Assembly: GCA_934293375.1 (NCBI GenBank)
Contig: CAKQYS010000010.1
Location: forward strand, 1 to 64,000
Length of the DNA: 64,000 nucleotides
DNA from: an uncultured Lachnospiraceae bacterium
GTDB lineage: Bacteria; Bacillota; Clostridia; Lachnospirales; Lachnospiraceae
Reading direction: 5' to 3'
How positions within the stretch are numbered: the first letter of the stretch is position 1; every line of letters begins with the position of its first letter. The notes under the pieces were generated by a model. That model made no database searches, was not told where the DNA came from, and was given only the letters and a program-made list of their open reading frames with translations. The translations under genes and the position numbers were made by a program. Positions 45,706 to 54,832 of the stretch are shown piece by piece.

Positions 45706-46830
45706 TCAAGTAGATTGCTGATAGTTCTTTTGCAGCAGCCAGTTCGGGCGAAACGGCCGCATCAGATTCCAATACCCGCCCCCGACAAAGCCATACTCCA
45801 CGATCGTATCAAACCGTACCTGCATACTGCGCACATCCTCAAACCAGACCTCATGCGCCACACCCTCCGCCTGATAGTGAAAATGTGGTGACTGCGCCAC
45901 CTCGTCATATTCGATCACGGCCCCATTTGCCGCAGCGATCTCCACCGCCTGTATGTTTCCGATACTGGTCGCCCGTGTCACACCCGGCTCATGCGGAAGC
46001 GGCCAGTCATAACCATAATTCGGCATCCCCATATAAATCTTATTTGCCGGGATTCGCGACACTCCGTAATCCAGCACCCGACGCACGCTCGGAATCGGTG
46101 CAACCGCCTGCGGCGTACTGTAGGTATAGCCCCATTCATAGGTCATGAGCAGCACTTGATTCGCCACCGCACCGAGTCCGGCATAATCCACGCCCTCATA
46201 GAGCAGTCCCGGCTGGTCATCCGATGTCTTGGGTGGCAATGCCACCGTCACATAATACCCATTTGCATTCATCTGTGTCGTCAGCCGATCGACAAATGCG
46301 ACATACGCATCCCTGTCCGTTGCCAGCACATACTCAAAATCGACATCCACCCCCACATACTGCCGTGTCTCCATCACCTGCAGGAGCTGTCCGATCAGCC
46401 GCTCCTGCACAGCCACATCCTCCAGCAGGACATTGACCAGTTGATTGCTGAAGCTGCCACTCTCCGAAAACGGCGTCAGCACCAGCACCGGCTCCACCCC
46501 AAATTCCTGTGCCGTCCGGATAAGTCTCGTATCCGCAATCGGAATCAGATCCCCCTCCGGTGTAAACCCATACGAAAAAATATAGAGTGCCTGCATATAG
46601 AGCAGACACTCTCTCAACACTTCATCTCTGATATAAGGATATGCATAACCAAAAAAACGCTTGTCTGCCTTTTGACCTTCATCCGCATTCTCCGGCACAT
46701 AAAGTGCCTGCCCGACAACCAACGGCTGCTCCGGCGACATCTGGTTGTCAAATGCCAGCCTCTCCGGTGTCGTATCATAAAGGGCAGCAATACTATAAAG
46801 CGTATTGCCGGGTGCTACTACATAGATCAT
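45706..46830 (-). CDS. LysM plus glycoside hydrolase family 18 protein (SleL/YaaH-like)
   Basis: A 374-residue protein. The ATG at 46830 (MIYVVAPGNTLYSIAALYDT) follows TCAGGAGACAGT and opens directly into a LysM domain, so no signal peptide is present. The GH18 barrel carries the catalytic pattern YVGVDVDFEYV (D-x-D-x-E), with VALPPKTSDD and YMGMPNYGYDW. The closest known type is the spore cortex N-acetylglucosaminidase SleL/YaaH, which also lacks a classical signal peptide. A role in spore germination is inferred from family knowledge. The next gene upstream ends 25 bp away. Confidence 0.85.
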   Translation of the reverse strand: MIYVVAPGNTLYSIAALYDTTPERLAFDNQMSPEQPLVVGQALYVPENADEGQKADKRFFGYAYPYIRDEVLRECLLYMQALYIFSYGFTPEGDLIPIADTRLIRTAQEFGVEPVLVLTPFSESGSFSNQLVNVLLEDVAVQERLIGQLLQVMETRQYVGVDVDFEYVLATDRDAYVAFVDRLTTQMNANGYYVTVALPPKTSDDQPGLLYEGVDYAGLGAVANQVLLMTYEWGYTYSTPQAVAPIPSVRRVLDYGVSRIPANKIYMGMPNYGYDWPLPHEPGVTRATSIGNIQAVEIAAANGAVIEYDEVAQSPHFHYQAEGVAHEVWFEDVRSMQVRFDTIVEYGFVGGGYWNLMRPFRPNWLLQKNYQQST

Positions 46831-46855
46831 ACTGTCTCCTGAAAAGCATTTGATA

Positions 46856-48553
46856 CTAATGTATGCAGGATCCCCCAATCAATATACGCTTCCCTGCAAA
46901 GGCAAAGCCATAACATCGGATTCGCTCCTGCGGGATACCCTGAGCGATCAACTCCGCATCGTAATGCTTCTGTGCAATCTGATGCAATGCCGTTTTGACC
47001 GTATCCGACAAATCCGTCTCTTCCGCAGTGTCCTGTACCTTAAATTCAAGGATTATGGCATCATCCTGCGCCTGCTTCGGAATCAACATGACATCATACC
47101 GTCCATAACCGCTCTCTCTGTTAGACCGGATTGTATACCGATCCCGTAGCTGCGCCAGCAACCCCAGAACAAATCCATGATAAAATCTTTCCGGATGTGT
47201 ATAATCCGTGCTTCCATGTCCAACATCAAAGCTGCTAAAGGTCTCTATTGCAATATCATTCATATAACGATTCATCGCCTTCAGATCCCCCACGAGCATT
47301 GCATCCACAAACGCATTATAATTGGTCTTGGAACCCTGAAACCATCCCCTGAACATATTGACAAACATACTATAGGTCTCAAGATTCGTGATCAGAAGGT
47401 GATACCATGGCTCCATCAGCTCTCCCTTATATTCAAGCGCCTGCACCTTCAGATATCCACCTGCCAGCATCAATCCCCATATCGCATCCTGCCGTTCATC
47501 CAACTGGTCATACACGATCTGTTCATCAAATGTAACCTCAATTTCCTGTCTGTTGAGCAACTGTTCCATCAACTGCTTTACCGTAGGAGAGGCTGTTCTG
47601 AGCATCCGGTTGACCAATCCATTGGAACTGGTCATCGCCCAATACGGCTTGATCTGTCCTTCATCCAGATAATTCGTAATGGACCATGGATTATAAATAT
47701 CCCGACAGGCTCCAAATGTAAATCCATCATACCATCGTTTCACATCCGGCATTCGATCCGCCAACCCAAACTGTGCCAGTGCATGCTGTACTTCCGCTTC
47801 CGTAAACCCGAAGCAATCCGCATATTCATTTGATGTCGTTGTCACCACCTTCAGATTGTTCAGATCTGAAAAAATAGATTCCTTGGAAACTCTTGTAATA
47901 CCCGTCATAATTGCCCGCTCAAGATATGCATTTGTCTTAAATGTAGAATTAAATAGGCTCCTGATAAAAGCAGTCAATTCGTTCCAATATCCACCGATAT
48001 AGGCTTCCTGTAATGGCGTGTCATACTCATCCAGAAGTATGACTGCCTTCTTTCCATAGTATCTGCACAGATACTTGGACAAATCTTGCAGTGCATCCTG
48101 TGCGACTGCATCCTCCATCTGCGGGCATACACTTGCAAACTGTCTGTGCTCGACCTCTGTCAATCCTTCCCATGTCGCAAGCTCCCGATACAGGGAATAC
48201 ACATCTGATATATTTTTCTTAATCTTGCTGACCGCATCATGGTAATTAGACTGCTTCACATCTGCAAAGCTGATAAAAATAACCGGATATGTGCCCTGCA
48301 GCTTTCTATACTTATCGTGTTCCCAGATGGACAATCCCAAAAACAAATTTGCAGCATCCGCATACCGATTAGAAAAGAAACAGTTCAGCATACTCATATT
48401 CAGTGTCTTACCAAACCTTCTTGGTCTGGCAATCAGCGTTACATCATCGCCGGACTCCCACCACTGCCTGATAAAATCTGTTTTATCAATATAGAATGCC
48501 TGTATCCCTCGCAATGCTGCAAAATCTTGTTTTCCAATGCTTACCTGCTGCAT
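46856..48553 (-). CDS. AAA-ATPase-like plus PD-(D/E)xK protein
   Basis: A 565-residue protein of the AAA-ATPase_like/PDDEXK_9 (DUF1703) family. The N-terminal part has YIDKTDFIRQWWESGDDVTL and a P-loop-like ARPRRFGKTLNMSML; the end has YDVMLIPKQAQDDAIILEFK, a D...ExK nuclease motif. These proteins occur in many copies in Bacteroidetes and Firmicutes genomes; a mobile or defence-like role is suspected. The ATG at 48553 (MQQVSIGKQDF) with AGGTGAGAAACAG is preferred to 48589. It lies between the GH18 gene and the glycan operon. Confidence 0.85.
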   Translation of the reverse strand: MQQVSIGKQDFAALRGIQAFYIDKTDFIRQWWESGDDVTLIARPRRFGKTLNMSMLNCFFSNRYADAANLFLGLSIWEHDKYRKLQGTYPVIFISFADVKQSNYHDAVSKIKKNISDVYSLYRELATWEGLTEVEHRQFASVCPQMEDAVAQDALQDLSKYLCRYYGKKAVILLDEYDTPLQEAYIGGYWNELTAFIRSLFNSTFKTNAYLERAIMTGITRVSKESIFSDLNNLKVVTTTSNEYADCFGFTEAEVQHALAQFGLADRMPDVKRWYDGFTFGACRDIYNPWSITNYLDEGQIKPYWAMTSSNGLVNRMLRTASPTVKQLMEQLLNRQEIEVTFDEQIVYDQLDERQDAIWGLMLAGGYLKVQALEYKGELMEPWYHLLITNLETYSMFVNMFRGWFQGSKTNYNAFVDAMLVGDLKAMNRYMNDIAIETFSSFDVGHGSTDYTHPERFYHGFVLGLLAQLRDRYTIRSNRESGYGRYDVMLIPKQAQDDAIILEFKVQDTAEETDLSDTVKTALHQIAQKHYDAELIAQGIPQERIRCYGFAFAGKRILIGGSCIH

Positions 48554-48632
48554 CTGTTTCTCACCTGCCTTCCTAATACCTATATGCAATCATTATACAG
48601 AACCCACCATGATAACGCAAGCTGCACCCCGC

Positions 48633-49745
48633 CTATTCCCGTATAATAATATCGCAGATCCTGTCCACATCCTCGATCGCAAGATCCGCATACAGCGGCA
48701 GTGTCATGATCCGCATGGCAATACTCTGTGCAATCGGAGTACGCTCCACACCTGCGGTTGGGTAATTCCGATAACAAGCAAACCCATTGGTCAGCGGATA
48801 GAAATATTTTCTTGCTTTAATATTATGCTCCGCCAGGATCTCAAACATCTCATTTCTCGTATGCCGATAGTCCACAAATTCCACAGGAAAATATGCATAA
48901 TTCGATTCCACACCCGGCTGCTCTTTTGCAATCCTCAATCCTTCTATGCCGCCAAGTCTCTCCCGGTAATGCAGTGCCAGACGCTTTCTCTTTGCAATCT
49001 CATCTGCCACATGCCGTAGATTGCAGATCCCCATGGCCGCCTGAAACTCATTCATTTTGGCATTTCCTCCGATATAGGCAACCTCTTCTTCATTGTGGAT
49101 CCCAAAGTTTTTCTCGTCATTTAAGAGCTGTACCCACGCATCGTTGTGATAGCATACTGCACCACCCTCAATCGTATGAAACACCTTCGTGGCATGAAAG
49201 CTGAACATGGCTGCGTCCCCAAACTGTGCGGCTGACTTTCCCTGATATCGGACACCAAATGCATGTGCAGCGTCATAAATCAATTTCAGTCCATATTGTC
49301 TGGCAATGTGATCCAATGCCTCTACATTGCAGATATTTCCATATACATGCACCGGCACAACCGCCACTGTACGCTCTGTGATCAGCGACTCAATCTTGTT
49401 TACATCAATTGTATAATCCTCCGGATCGATATCACAAAACACCGGGATCAATCCGTTCCTGACAATCGCATGCGTCGTGGAAGCAAATGTAAATGGCGTC
49501 GTGATCACTTCACTTCCTTTTGGAAAATTCATCGCTGAAATAATATTTTCCAGTGCCAGATGTCCATTTGCATACAGTGTCACATGCGGAATCTCCAGAT
49601 ATTCCTCCAGCTGCTTCTGAAAGGTCTTATGCTTCGGTCCCATATTGGTCAGCCAATGTGAATCCCATATGTCCCGGATCTCATCTACATATTCGTCCAA
49701 TGCCGGCATCGAAGACTTCATTACCAGTATTTCTTTTTCCGTCAT
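48633..49745 (-). CDS. DegT/DnrJ/EryC1 sugar aminotransferase
   Basis: A 370-residue PLP enzyme of the sugar aminotransferase group, which aminates nucleotide-linked keto-sugars. It shows VTLYANGHLALENIISAMNF, TTPFTFASTTHAIVRNGLIP, the PLP lysine in FSFHATKVFHTIEGGAV and NAKMNEFQAAMGI. It is the last gene of the glycan operon and would supply an amino-deoxy sugar. The start at 49745 follows GGAGTGACCCTC. Its first codons lie in a 58-bp perfect repeat whose second copy (50998-51055) adjoins the CgeB-like gene, so the gene start appears to have been regenerated when the ATPase unit entered. Confidence 0.88.
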   Translation of the reverse strand: MTEKEILVMKSSMPALDEYVDEIRDIWDSHWLTNMGPKHKTFQKQLEEYLEIPHVTLYANGHLALENIISAMNFPKGSEVITTPFTFASTTHAIVRNGLIPVFCDIDPEDYTIDVNKIESLITERTVAVVPVHVYGNICNVEALDHIARQYGLKLIYDAAHAFGVRYQGKSAAQFGDAAMFSFHATKVFHTIEGGAVCYHNDAWVQLLNDEKNFGIHNEEEVAYIGGNAKMNEFQAAMGICNLRHVADEIAKRKRLALHYRERLGGIEGLRIAKEQPGVESNYAYFPVEFVDYRHTRNEMFEILAEHNIKARKYFYPLTNGFACYRNYPTAGVERTPIAQSIAMRIMTLPLYADLAIEDVDRICDIIIRE

Positions 49746-49768
49746 GAGGGTCACTCCTATCTACTATT
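49711..49768. repeat. 58-bp direct repeat, copy 1 (at the DegT start)
   Basis: Identical over 58 bp to 50998-51055, 1287 bp away in the same orientation. It covers the ribosome site and first 11-12 codons of the DegT gene. Five further matching bases follow one mismatch at the inner end. Confidence 0.9.
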
Positions 49769-49774
49769 TCATAA

Positions 49775-50803
49775 TTATGTGTATGCTTCTACATACTCCT
49801 TAAATCTTGGCAATATAAATGATAATCGCCCTCTGATTTTCCCGTTGACAATCCCCTTTTTCATGAGACGATCCCGATACACCGATAACTCATTCTTCTT
49901 CATGCCGGCCTCCTTAAGGACAGATTCTGTGGTGCAATTCGATTTCGCAATCGCTATCACAACAGCCTTATCTTTATCCGACAGCTCAGACCAGATCTTA
50001 TGATACACATACTCACTCAGGTAATAATCAAATCGAATCATCTCATCCTGGTAGTGCTTCTTGCTTTCATAACACAAGTACCCCAATACCTGAAACGCAA
50101 ACGGATAACCACAGGTAACATCCGCCATTAACAGTGCTTCCTCTTTGCTGACATGCAGATTCTCCCGATAACTCTCAGCCATCATGATTTTATTTAAGGG
50201 TTCCAGCTCCAGTCTCGGTGTCCGCAGTAAAAATGTTACATTATCCGCATTCTGCAGATCACTAATGTTTTCATATAACCCGGTCATCAATAAATATACC
50301 GGCAGCTCTTCCCGTAACAGCAGTTGAAATGTATTGGAAAAGATCTTCATATTATCATTGCTGACAACCTCATCTATGGCGATCAGCACCTTCTGATTTC
50401 GTTTTTTCACCACATGAAGCATTCTTTCCAGCGCTGTCTCAATATCCGTGATCGGGGGCGCTGTCTTTAACGAAATTCCAATATTAAAAAAAGACAGATT
50501 GATATCCGCTGCATCAAATACACCCATCAAAGGCTGGCTATTATATAACTTGGCAGCCAATGCATGTAACAGATCCATTCCCGAATTGAGATTCACAACG
50601 ATCCATCTGTCATCCTCCTTCAGACGATTGCAAATTTCCGATAATGTAACTGTCTTGCCAATGCCCCTGACACCGGAGATAATACAGGCCTGATAGCTCG
50701 GAATATCTTCTGAAAAATCTTCTATCAATTTATTAATTTGTGCAATTCTGGAAACCAATTGCGTCGGTTCCTTACCAAATGAAATGGTATATGGATTTTT
50801 CAT
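49775..50803 (-). CDS. Archaeal-type (ORC/STAND-like) ATPase with winged helix
   Basis: A 342-residue protein with Walker A ACIISGVRGIGKTVTL, Walker B KVLIAIDEVVSND, a sensor region RTPRLELEPLNKIMMAESYR and a C-terminal winged helix (SDKDKAVVIAIAKSNCTTES, VLKEAGMKKNELSVYRDRLM). Such ORC1/Cdc6-like ATPases occur sporadically in Firmicutes and archaea and are often mobile. It is out of place in a sugar operon and lies precisely between two 58-bp repeats. Its start is embedded in three 29-bp-spaced repeats that contain its ribosome site, suggesting self-regulation. Confidence 0.8.
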   Translation of the reverse strand: MKNPYTISFGKEPTQLVSRIAQINKLIEDFSEDIPSYQACIISGVRGIGKTVTLSEICNRLKEDDRWIVVNLNSGMDLLHALAAKLYNSQPLMGVFDAADINLSFFNIGISLKTAPPITDIETALERMLHVVKKRNQKVLIAIDEVVSNDNMKIFSNTFQLLLREELPVYLLMTGLYENISDLQNADNVTFLLRTPRLELEPLNKIMMAESYRENLHVSKEEALLMADVTCGYPFAFQVLGYLCYESKKHYQDEMIRFDYYLSEYVYHKIWSELSDKDKAVVIAIAKSNCTTESVLKEAGMKKNELSVYRDRLMKKGIVNGKIRGRLSFILPRFKEYVEAYT

Positions 50804-50878
50804 TTTATACTCCTTTATACTTTCATTTTTGTTTTATACTCTTTTATACTTTTGATTTTATTTTATACTCCTTTATAC
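50803..50878. repeat. Three 18-bp repeats with 29-bp period upstream of the ATPase gene
   Basis: Units at 50803-50820, 50832-50849 and 50861-50878 read TTTTATACTCCTTTATAC, with one change in the middle unit. On the minus strand each unit is GTATAAAGGAGTATAAAA, a GTATAAA direct repeat around a GGAG. The unit nearest the gene holds its ribosome site. Regular spacing close to three helical turns suggests an operator. Confidence 0.8.
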
Positions 50879-50924
50879 TTAAAGTCAACTATCCAATCTC
50901 CACCGCTCACTTTTCGGTGGGAAA

Positions 50925-51032
50925 TCATTCGTATCCAACCTCGGCAGCAGCAACGGATCGTCCCTCTGCAGATCCACATGTCTGGCTTCTTGGCATGGAA
51001 GACTTCATTACCAGTATTTCTTTTTCCGTCAT
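50925..51032 (-). pseudogene. Orphan DegT 5' fragment
   Basis: A 35-codon frame starting MTEKEILVMKSSMP, identical to the first 14 residues of the DegT protein, then running into unrelated residues (RSQTCGSAEGRSVAAAEVG) and a stop. It lies just after the CgeB-like gene with the same ribosome site as the intact gene. It marks the original position of the DegT start before the ATPase unit was inserted. The stretch to 50802 otherwise holds only the repeats. Confidence 0.7.
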
Positions 51033-51055
51033 GAGGGTCACTCCTATCTACTATT
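50998..51055. repeat. 58-bp direct repeat, copy 2 (at the CgeB-like stop)
   Basis: Identical to 49711-49768. It includes the last 12 bp of the CgeB-like gene and the orphan DegT start, so this copy looks like the native junction of the two genes. Confidence 0.9.
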
Positions 51056-52249
51056 CTGTGTATCCTTGAAGTCAGCCGGATAACCGGCCATTTCAAACAT
51101 CTGTCTTAATTTCACTTCATAGCTATGATATTGTTTTACTTTTTCATAACCCCGTCTCGCGATCGCCTGACGTTCTTCATCATGTGATAAATAGTATCCG
51201 GCCTTCTCTATCAGATCCGGCATACTTTCATACATCACAACCTCATAATCCGGCTCAAACAATTCCGGGATTTCCGGCTGGTAATTTGACAACATAAATC
51301 CCCCGCTTCCCATAATGTCAAAACATCGAAGCGGAAGCCCCGAACTAATCGGTTTATTCGTCAGATTCAGGTTAATTTTACTGCATTTCATAATCTGTGG
51401 CATCATATTGTTAGAGTCTGCGGGACCTTTCACATGCACACCCTGCAGACAGACTGTATCACTTGTCGTATATAAATCCACATTAAAATGCTGGGCTAAT
51501 GTATTCAGCGTCCGAATCCGGTCCTGTTCTGTACATTTGTATCCAATGTATGTATCTGCAATAATTCCCAGATCGTCCTCTTCGTAATCCTCCCCTAACG
51601 GAACCCACCTTGCTTGTTTTTTGAATTCTTTGATAAATGCCGGCGTCAGACTGTCGCGGATCAGATTATATCCATATATATTAAGCTGTGCATCAATAAT
51701 ACCATCTACATAACCCCTGATATATGCTGGCAGTCTGTCTTCAATTTTATTATATAATGCCAGTGCTTTATCAGAATATAATGATCCAACAAATGAGATA
51801 TCACAATCATATGCACGATGTTCCTGTAAAGTCACATATACACTATCCCACGCAGGCATATCGGCAGCCAGCGAATGATGATATATTCCATGAGGATTCA
51901 TCGGATAGAACTTATGATATAAATCTCTGTCAAAGACGAAAATATGATTTGTCTCATATGATATTGTCTTTGAGTAAAGCTGAAAACACGGACTATCTAC
52001 GATCCAGCAAAAATACGGTATCTTGTGTATCCTGCACACCCGCGCAATGATTGGTATGAAATTGATAGAAAACACGATATCTGTCCGATGTGAACTCAGC
52101 GTATCCGATAAAAAATTAGCATAATCCATATCATAATCAACATTATCGATCAATTTCTCTATACGGATCACATTATATCCCAGACTTACCAATGCACGGT
52201 CTACACCCGCTTCACATATGCTTTTCCATTTGCAAAACACAATATTCAT
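51044..52249 (-). CDS. CgeB-like glycosyltransferase (DUF3880 plus GT1-type)
   Basis: A 401-residue protein; start at 52249 (MNIVFCKWKSICEAGVDRAL) overlapping the previous stop as ATGA. The N-terminal DUF3880 region reads DIVFSINFIPIIARVCRIHK, IPYFCWIVDSPCFQLYSK; the C-terminal CgeB part has GLPLRCFDIMGSGGFMLSNY and YYLSHDEERQAIARRGYEKV. CgeB-like enzymes glycosylate spore or flagellar proteins. Position within the operon between a methyltransferase and the DegT gene suggests it adds a sugar of the same glycan. Donor unknown. Confidence 0.82.
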   Translation of the reverse strand: MNIVFCKWKSICEAGVDRALVSLGYNVIRIEKLIDNVDYDMDYANFLSDTLSSHRTDIVFSINFIPIIARVCRIHKIPYFCWIVDSPCFQLYSKTISYETNHIFVFDRDLYHKFYPMNPHGIYHHSLAADMPAWDSVYVTLQEHRAYDCDISFVGSLYSDKALALYNKIEDRLPAYIRGYVDGIIDAQLNIYGYNLIRDSLTPAFIKEFKKQARWVPLGEDYEEDDLGIIADTYIGYKCTEQDRIRTLNTLAQHFNVDLYTTSDTVCLQGVHVKGPADSNNMMPQIMKCSKINLNLTNKPISSGLPLRCFDIMGSGGFMLSNYQPEIPELFEPDYEVVMYESMPDLIEKAGYYLSHDEERQAIARRGYEKVKQYHSYEVKLRQMFEMAGYPADFKDTQNSR

Positions 52250-52971
52250 CTGACGATTCCCTTCTTGTACATATAACAATGAAATATATATGGATTATTC
52301 CAATATCCCGGCATATCTGATTCATAAAACCGAATACACATATTATGGGATTTTGCAAATTCCTCAAAAAATGCTTTATCATAAAAAAGTTTTGATAAGC
52401 CGGCATACCGCACCTCATAATCTGCAATCATTTTCTTTCTTGCAGTTAGAAAATCCGTTTCTTTTTCCCTGTCATGGATATCCAGTAAACCTATCGCATA
52501 TTTCGCCTTACAATACATCCGCTCTAGCACATTCCATGCATATTCTTTATCCGAAAAATAAGAAAAAACACTATTGGATATTACCGCATCATATTGTGGT
52601 CGATCTAACAGCTTCAAAGCCTCTGCGCACACTAAATCCCTGCTTTTTAAGATGTATTTAGCTACCTTGAGCAGACTTTCTGAATAGTCAATTCCACCGA
52701 CACATAGACCATCATGTTCCAACAAAAACAAATTAGCTCCACTGCCACATCCCACCTCGTAGACACTCGATATTTCTGAATACTGCATGATTCGATCTAC
52801 AATCTGGCGATATTGGCATAAAAACGCATCGTAGGATAATCCGTTGACTACTACATCGAAACCGCTGCTTCGTTTTAATTCCATGTATATCTCTTTCAGG
52901 TTTGACGAATGTAAAATGTCCATGTCTGCACTTTTCCCTGACCATACTGTTTTCCATCTTTGTTGCATCAT
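52246..52971 (-). CDS. SAM-dependent methyltransferase
   Basis: A 241-residue class I methyltransferase with motif I SSVYEVGCGSGANLFLLE, acidic GGIDYSESLLKVAKYIL and motif IV QYDAVISNSVFSYFSD. It follows AAAGGAGCAGC and lies 26 bp after the phosphonopyruvate decarboxylase gene. In such loci these enzymes methylate a sugar or the aminoethylphosphonate nitrogen; either would fit, and the sequence does not tell which. Confidence 0.82.
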   Translation of the reverse strand: MMQQRWKTVWSGKSADMDILHSSNLKEIYMELKRSSGFDVVVNGLSYDAFLCQYRQIVDRIMQYSEISSVYEVGCGSGANLFLLEHDGLCVGGIDYSESLLKVAKYILKSRDLVCAEALKLLDRPQYDAVISNSVFSYFSDKEYAWNVLERMYCKAKYAIGLLDIHDREKETDFLTARKKMIADYEVRYAGLSKLFYDKAFFEEFAKSHNMCIRFYESDMPGYWNNPYIFHCYMYKKGIVR

Positions 52972-52997
52972 GCTGCTCCTTTGTTTTGAATCTCCTG

Positions 52998-54116
52998 CTA
53001 CATTGTAAGATAATCCATAAATCCCTTCTTATTCTCAAAAGCTGTCGTTGTTGGTCTGCCAAGATCTCCTCGTGATCCTATTGCACATTTCACTTCTATC
53101 AGGCTAAGCATCTGCCTATCCCTCGCTTCTGAAAGCGCCCGGTCCAAACTCCCAAAATCCTCCACACTCACTGCACATGGATATCCGCAGGCCTTTGCAA
53201 CCCCCACAAAATCCATGTTATTTGCAACTGTTGGCATCCCACCTACTGTCTCATGCGCTTCATTATTGATCACGACATGTACCAGATTGGATGGTCGATT
53301 CGCGCCTATAACAGCCATTGCCCCCATATGCATCAATGCCGCACCATCTCCATCAATACACCATATTTTTCTGTCCGGTTTATGAAGTGCCACACCCAAT
53401 GCAATGGATGAACTGTGCCCCATCGACCCAACTGTCAGAAAATCATACTTGTGACTTTGTCTGTTTGCCTCACGTATTTCAAACAGCTCGCGACTGGTCT
53501 TACCGGTGGTACTGATCACAGGATCTTCTCCGGTAACCTGCACTATATGCTGAATAATTTCTTCACGCATCATAGTGCATTCATTTTTATACATTATCTT
53601 ACCCTCAAATGTTAGAGCCCCCTTGCGGACTACAAACGCAACATTTCTACCCTCTGTCAGAAGCGGTCTGAATGTCTCCATAGCCGACTGTAGCTGCTCA
53701 TCCGTTGTATCCGTGCCAATCACAAATGACGGAATACCCATATCATCCAGAAGTTTGATCGTAACCTCCCCCTGATAAATATGCTGTGGCTCATCATGGA
53801 TTCCCGGCTCGCCTCGCCAGCCTATAATAAAAACCATGGGGATTGCATACACCTTTTCATTTAACAGTGATGCAACAGGATTGATAATATTTCCCTCACC
53901 ACTGTTTTGCATATATACCACCGGAACTTTTCCTGTTGCGAGATGATACCCGGCAGCCACCGCTACACAATTTCCTTCATTCGCCGCAATCATATGGTGC
54001 TTTGCATCAATCCCATACTTTTGCATCAGGCAATCACATAGTGCCTTTAACTGCGAATCCGGAACTCCTGTGTAAAAATCTGAATCAATAATCTCAATTA
54101 ATCTTTCAGCATCCAT
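52998..54116 (-). CDS. aepY: Phosphonopyruvate decarboxylase
   Basis: A 372-residue TPP enzyme converting phosphonopyruvate to phosphonoacetaldehyde. The N-terminal part has DSDFYTGVPDSQLKALCDCL and MIAANEGNCVAVAAGYHLAT (the Glu that activates TPP); the C-terminal TPP site is KIWCIDGDGAALMHMGAMAV followed by HVVINNEAHETVGGMPT. Its start overlaps the nucleotidyltransferase gene by 19 bp. With the transaminase at 56536 it forms the aminoethylphosphonate pathway. The preceding enzyme, PEP mutase, is not encoded in the window. Confidence 0.93.
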   Translation of the reverse strand: MDAERLIEIIDSDFYTGVPDSQLKALCDCLMQKYGIDAKHHMIAANEGNCVAVAAGYHLATGKVPVVYMQNSGEGNIINPVASLLNEKVYAIPMVFIIGWRGEPGIHDEPQHIYQGEVTIKLLDDMGIPSFVIGTDTTDEQLQSAMETFRPLLTEGRNVAFVVRKGALTFEGKIMYKNECTMMREEIIQHIVQVTGEDPVISTTGKTSRELFEIREANRQSHKYDFLTVGSMGHSSSIALGVALHKPDRKIWCIDGDGAALMHMGAMAVIGANRPSNLVHVVINNEAHETVGGMPTVANNMDFVGVAKACGYPCAVSVEDFGSLDRALSEARDRQMLSLIEVKCAIGSRGDLGRPTTTAFENKKGFMDYLTM

Positions 54117-54832
54117 TTCCCTTCACCTGTTTTCATATCCTTATAACTGGCATCCATCGCCTTTAATTCTTCTACTGTATCAATCTCAACCAGTTGAGAC
54201 CCCTTCACCGGTTTAATACCTAAACAAATCGTCTCCAGCCTGCCATCTACAATTTCATCCCAATATAATTGTTCATGACCGGGATACTGATATGCCTCAG
54301 TCACTGCGTCGGCAATCACCTTTGCATCCTGTTGTTTCATATATGCAACACCTACCATGTTATAGCAGTCTGTTCCACCTTTGCCAACTCTTGTTATTCT
54401 GTCATTCGATATGTCAAAAACCCAATCGTCTGAAAATCCTTGCACCATTTTCCCATAATAACAGGAATGCTCCGGCACATGATCAAATATAGTGGGATCT
54501 GCCACATACACATCCGACTCACAAATAAATACATCATGAATACGCATGATATCACACACTGCATGTATCGACGATATGTTATTTTTTTTCATGTATTCTT
54601 TGTTCTCAACTAAGTGAATTCCCGCATACTTTGTTGTCAGGTATTCAAATTGTTCCCTCAGATATCCGACTACAATATAATATTCCCTGATCCCTCGCCG
54701 CTGTAAGCCTTCTATCATAGTTTCTATCATCGGCTTACCATGTACACGGACTAATGGTTTTGGAATACTTTCGGTAATCGGGCGCATTCTGCTTCCTAAT
54801 CCCGCCGCCATTAAAATCGCAACTTCACTCAT
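54098..54832 (-). CDS. pntC: Nucleotidyltransferase, probably 2-aminoethylphosphonate cytidylyltransferase
   Basis: A 244-residue enzyme of the LicC/PntC-like NTP transferase fold: AILMAAGLGSRMRPITESIP with PKPLVRVHGKPMIETMI, then KKNNISSIHAVCDIM and FICESDVYVADP. The relatives activate phosphocholine (LicC) or aminoethylphosphonate (PntC) as CMP derivatives. Because the decarboxylase and transaminase making 2-AEP are its neighbours, CTP plus AEP to CMP-AEP is the best inference. It overlaps DUF115 by 8 bp. Phosphocholine remains an alternative. Confidence 0.8.
   Translation of the reverse strand: MSEVAILMAAGLGSRMRPITESIPKPLVRVHGKPMIETMIEGLQRRGIREYYIVVGYLREQFEYLTTKYAGIHLVENKEYMKKNNISSIHAVCDIMRIHDVFICESDVYVADPTIFDHVPEHSCYYGKMVQGFSDDWVFDISNDRITRVGKGGTDCYNMVGVAYMKQQDAKVIADAVTEAYQYPGHEQLYWDEIVDGRLETICLGIKPVKGSQLVEIDTVEELKAMDASYKDMKTGEGKWMLKD

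Noticed and set aside
46334..46609. Glycine-rich 91-codon ORF
   Set aside because: Another frame of the GH18 gene; the glycine richness is a codon-shift effect.
50896..50916. CCACCG/CGGTGG hairpin
   Set aside because: No T-run on either strand and no gene end beside it.
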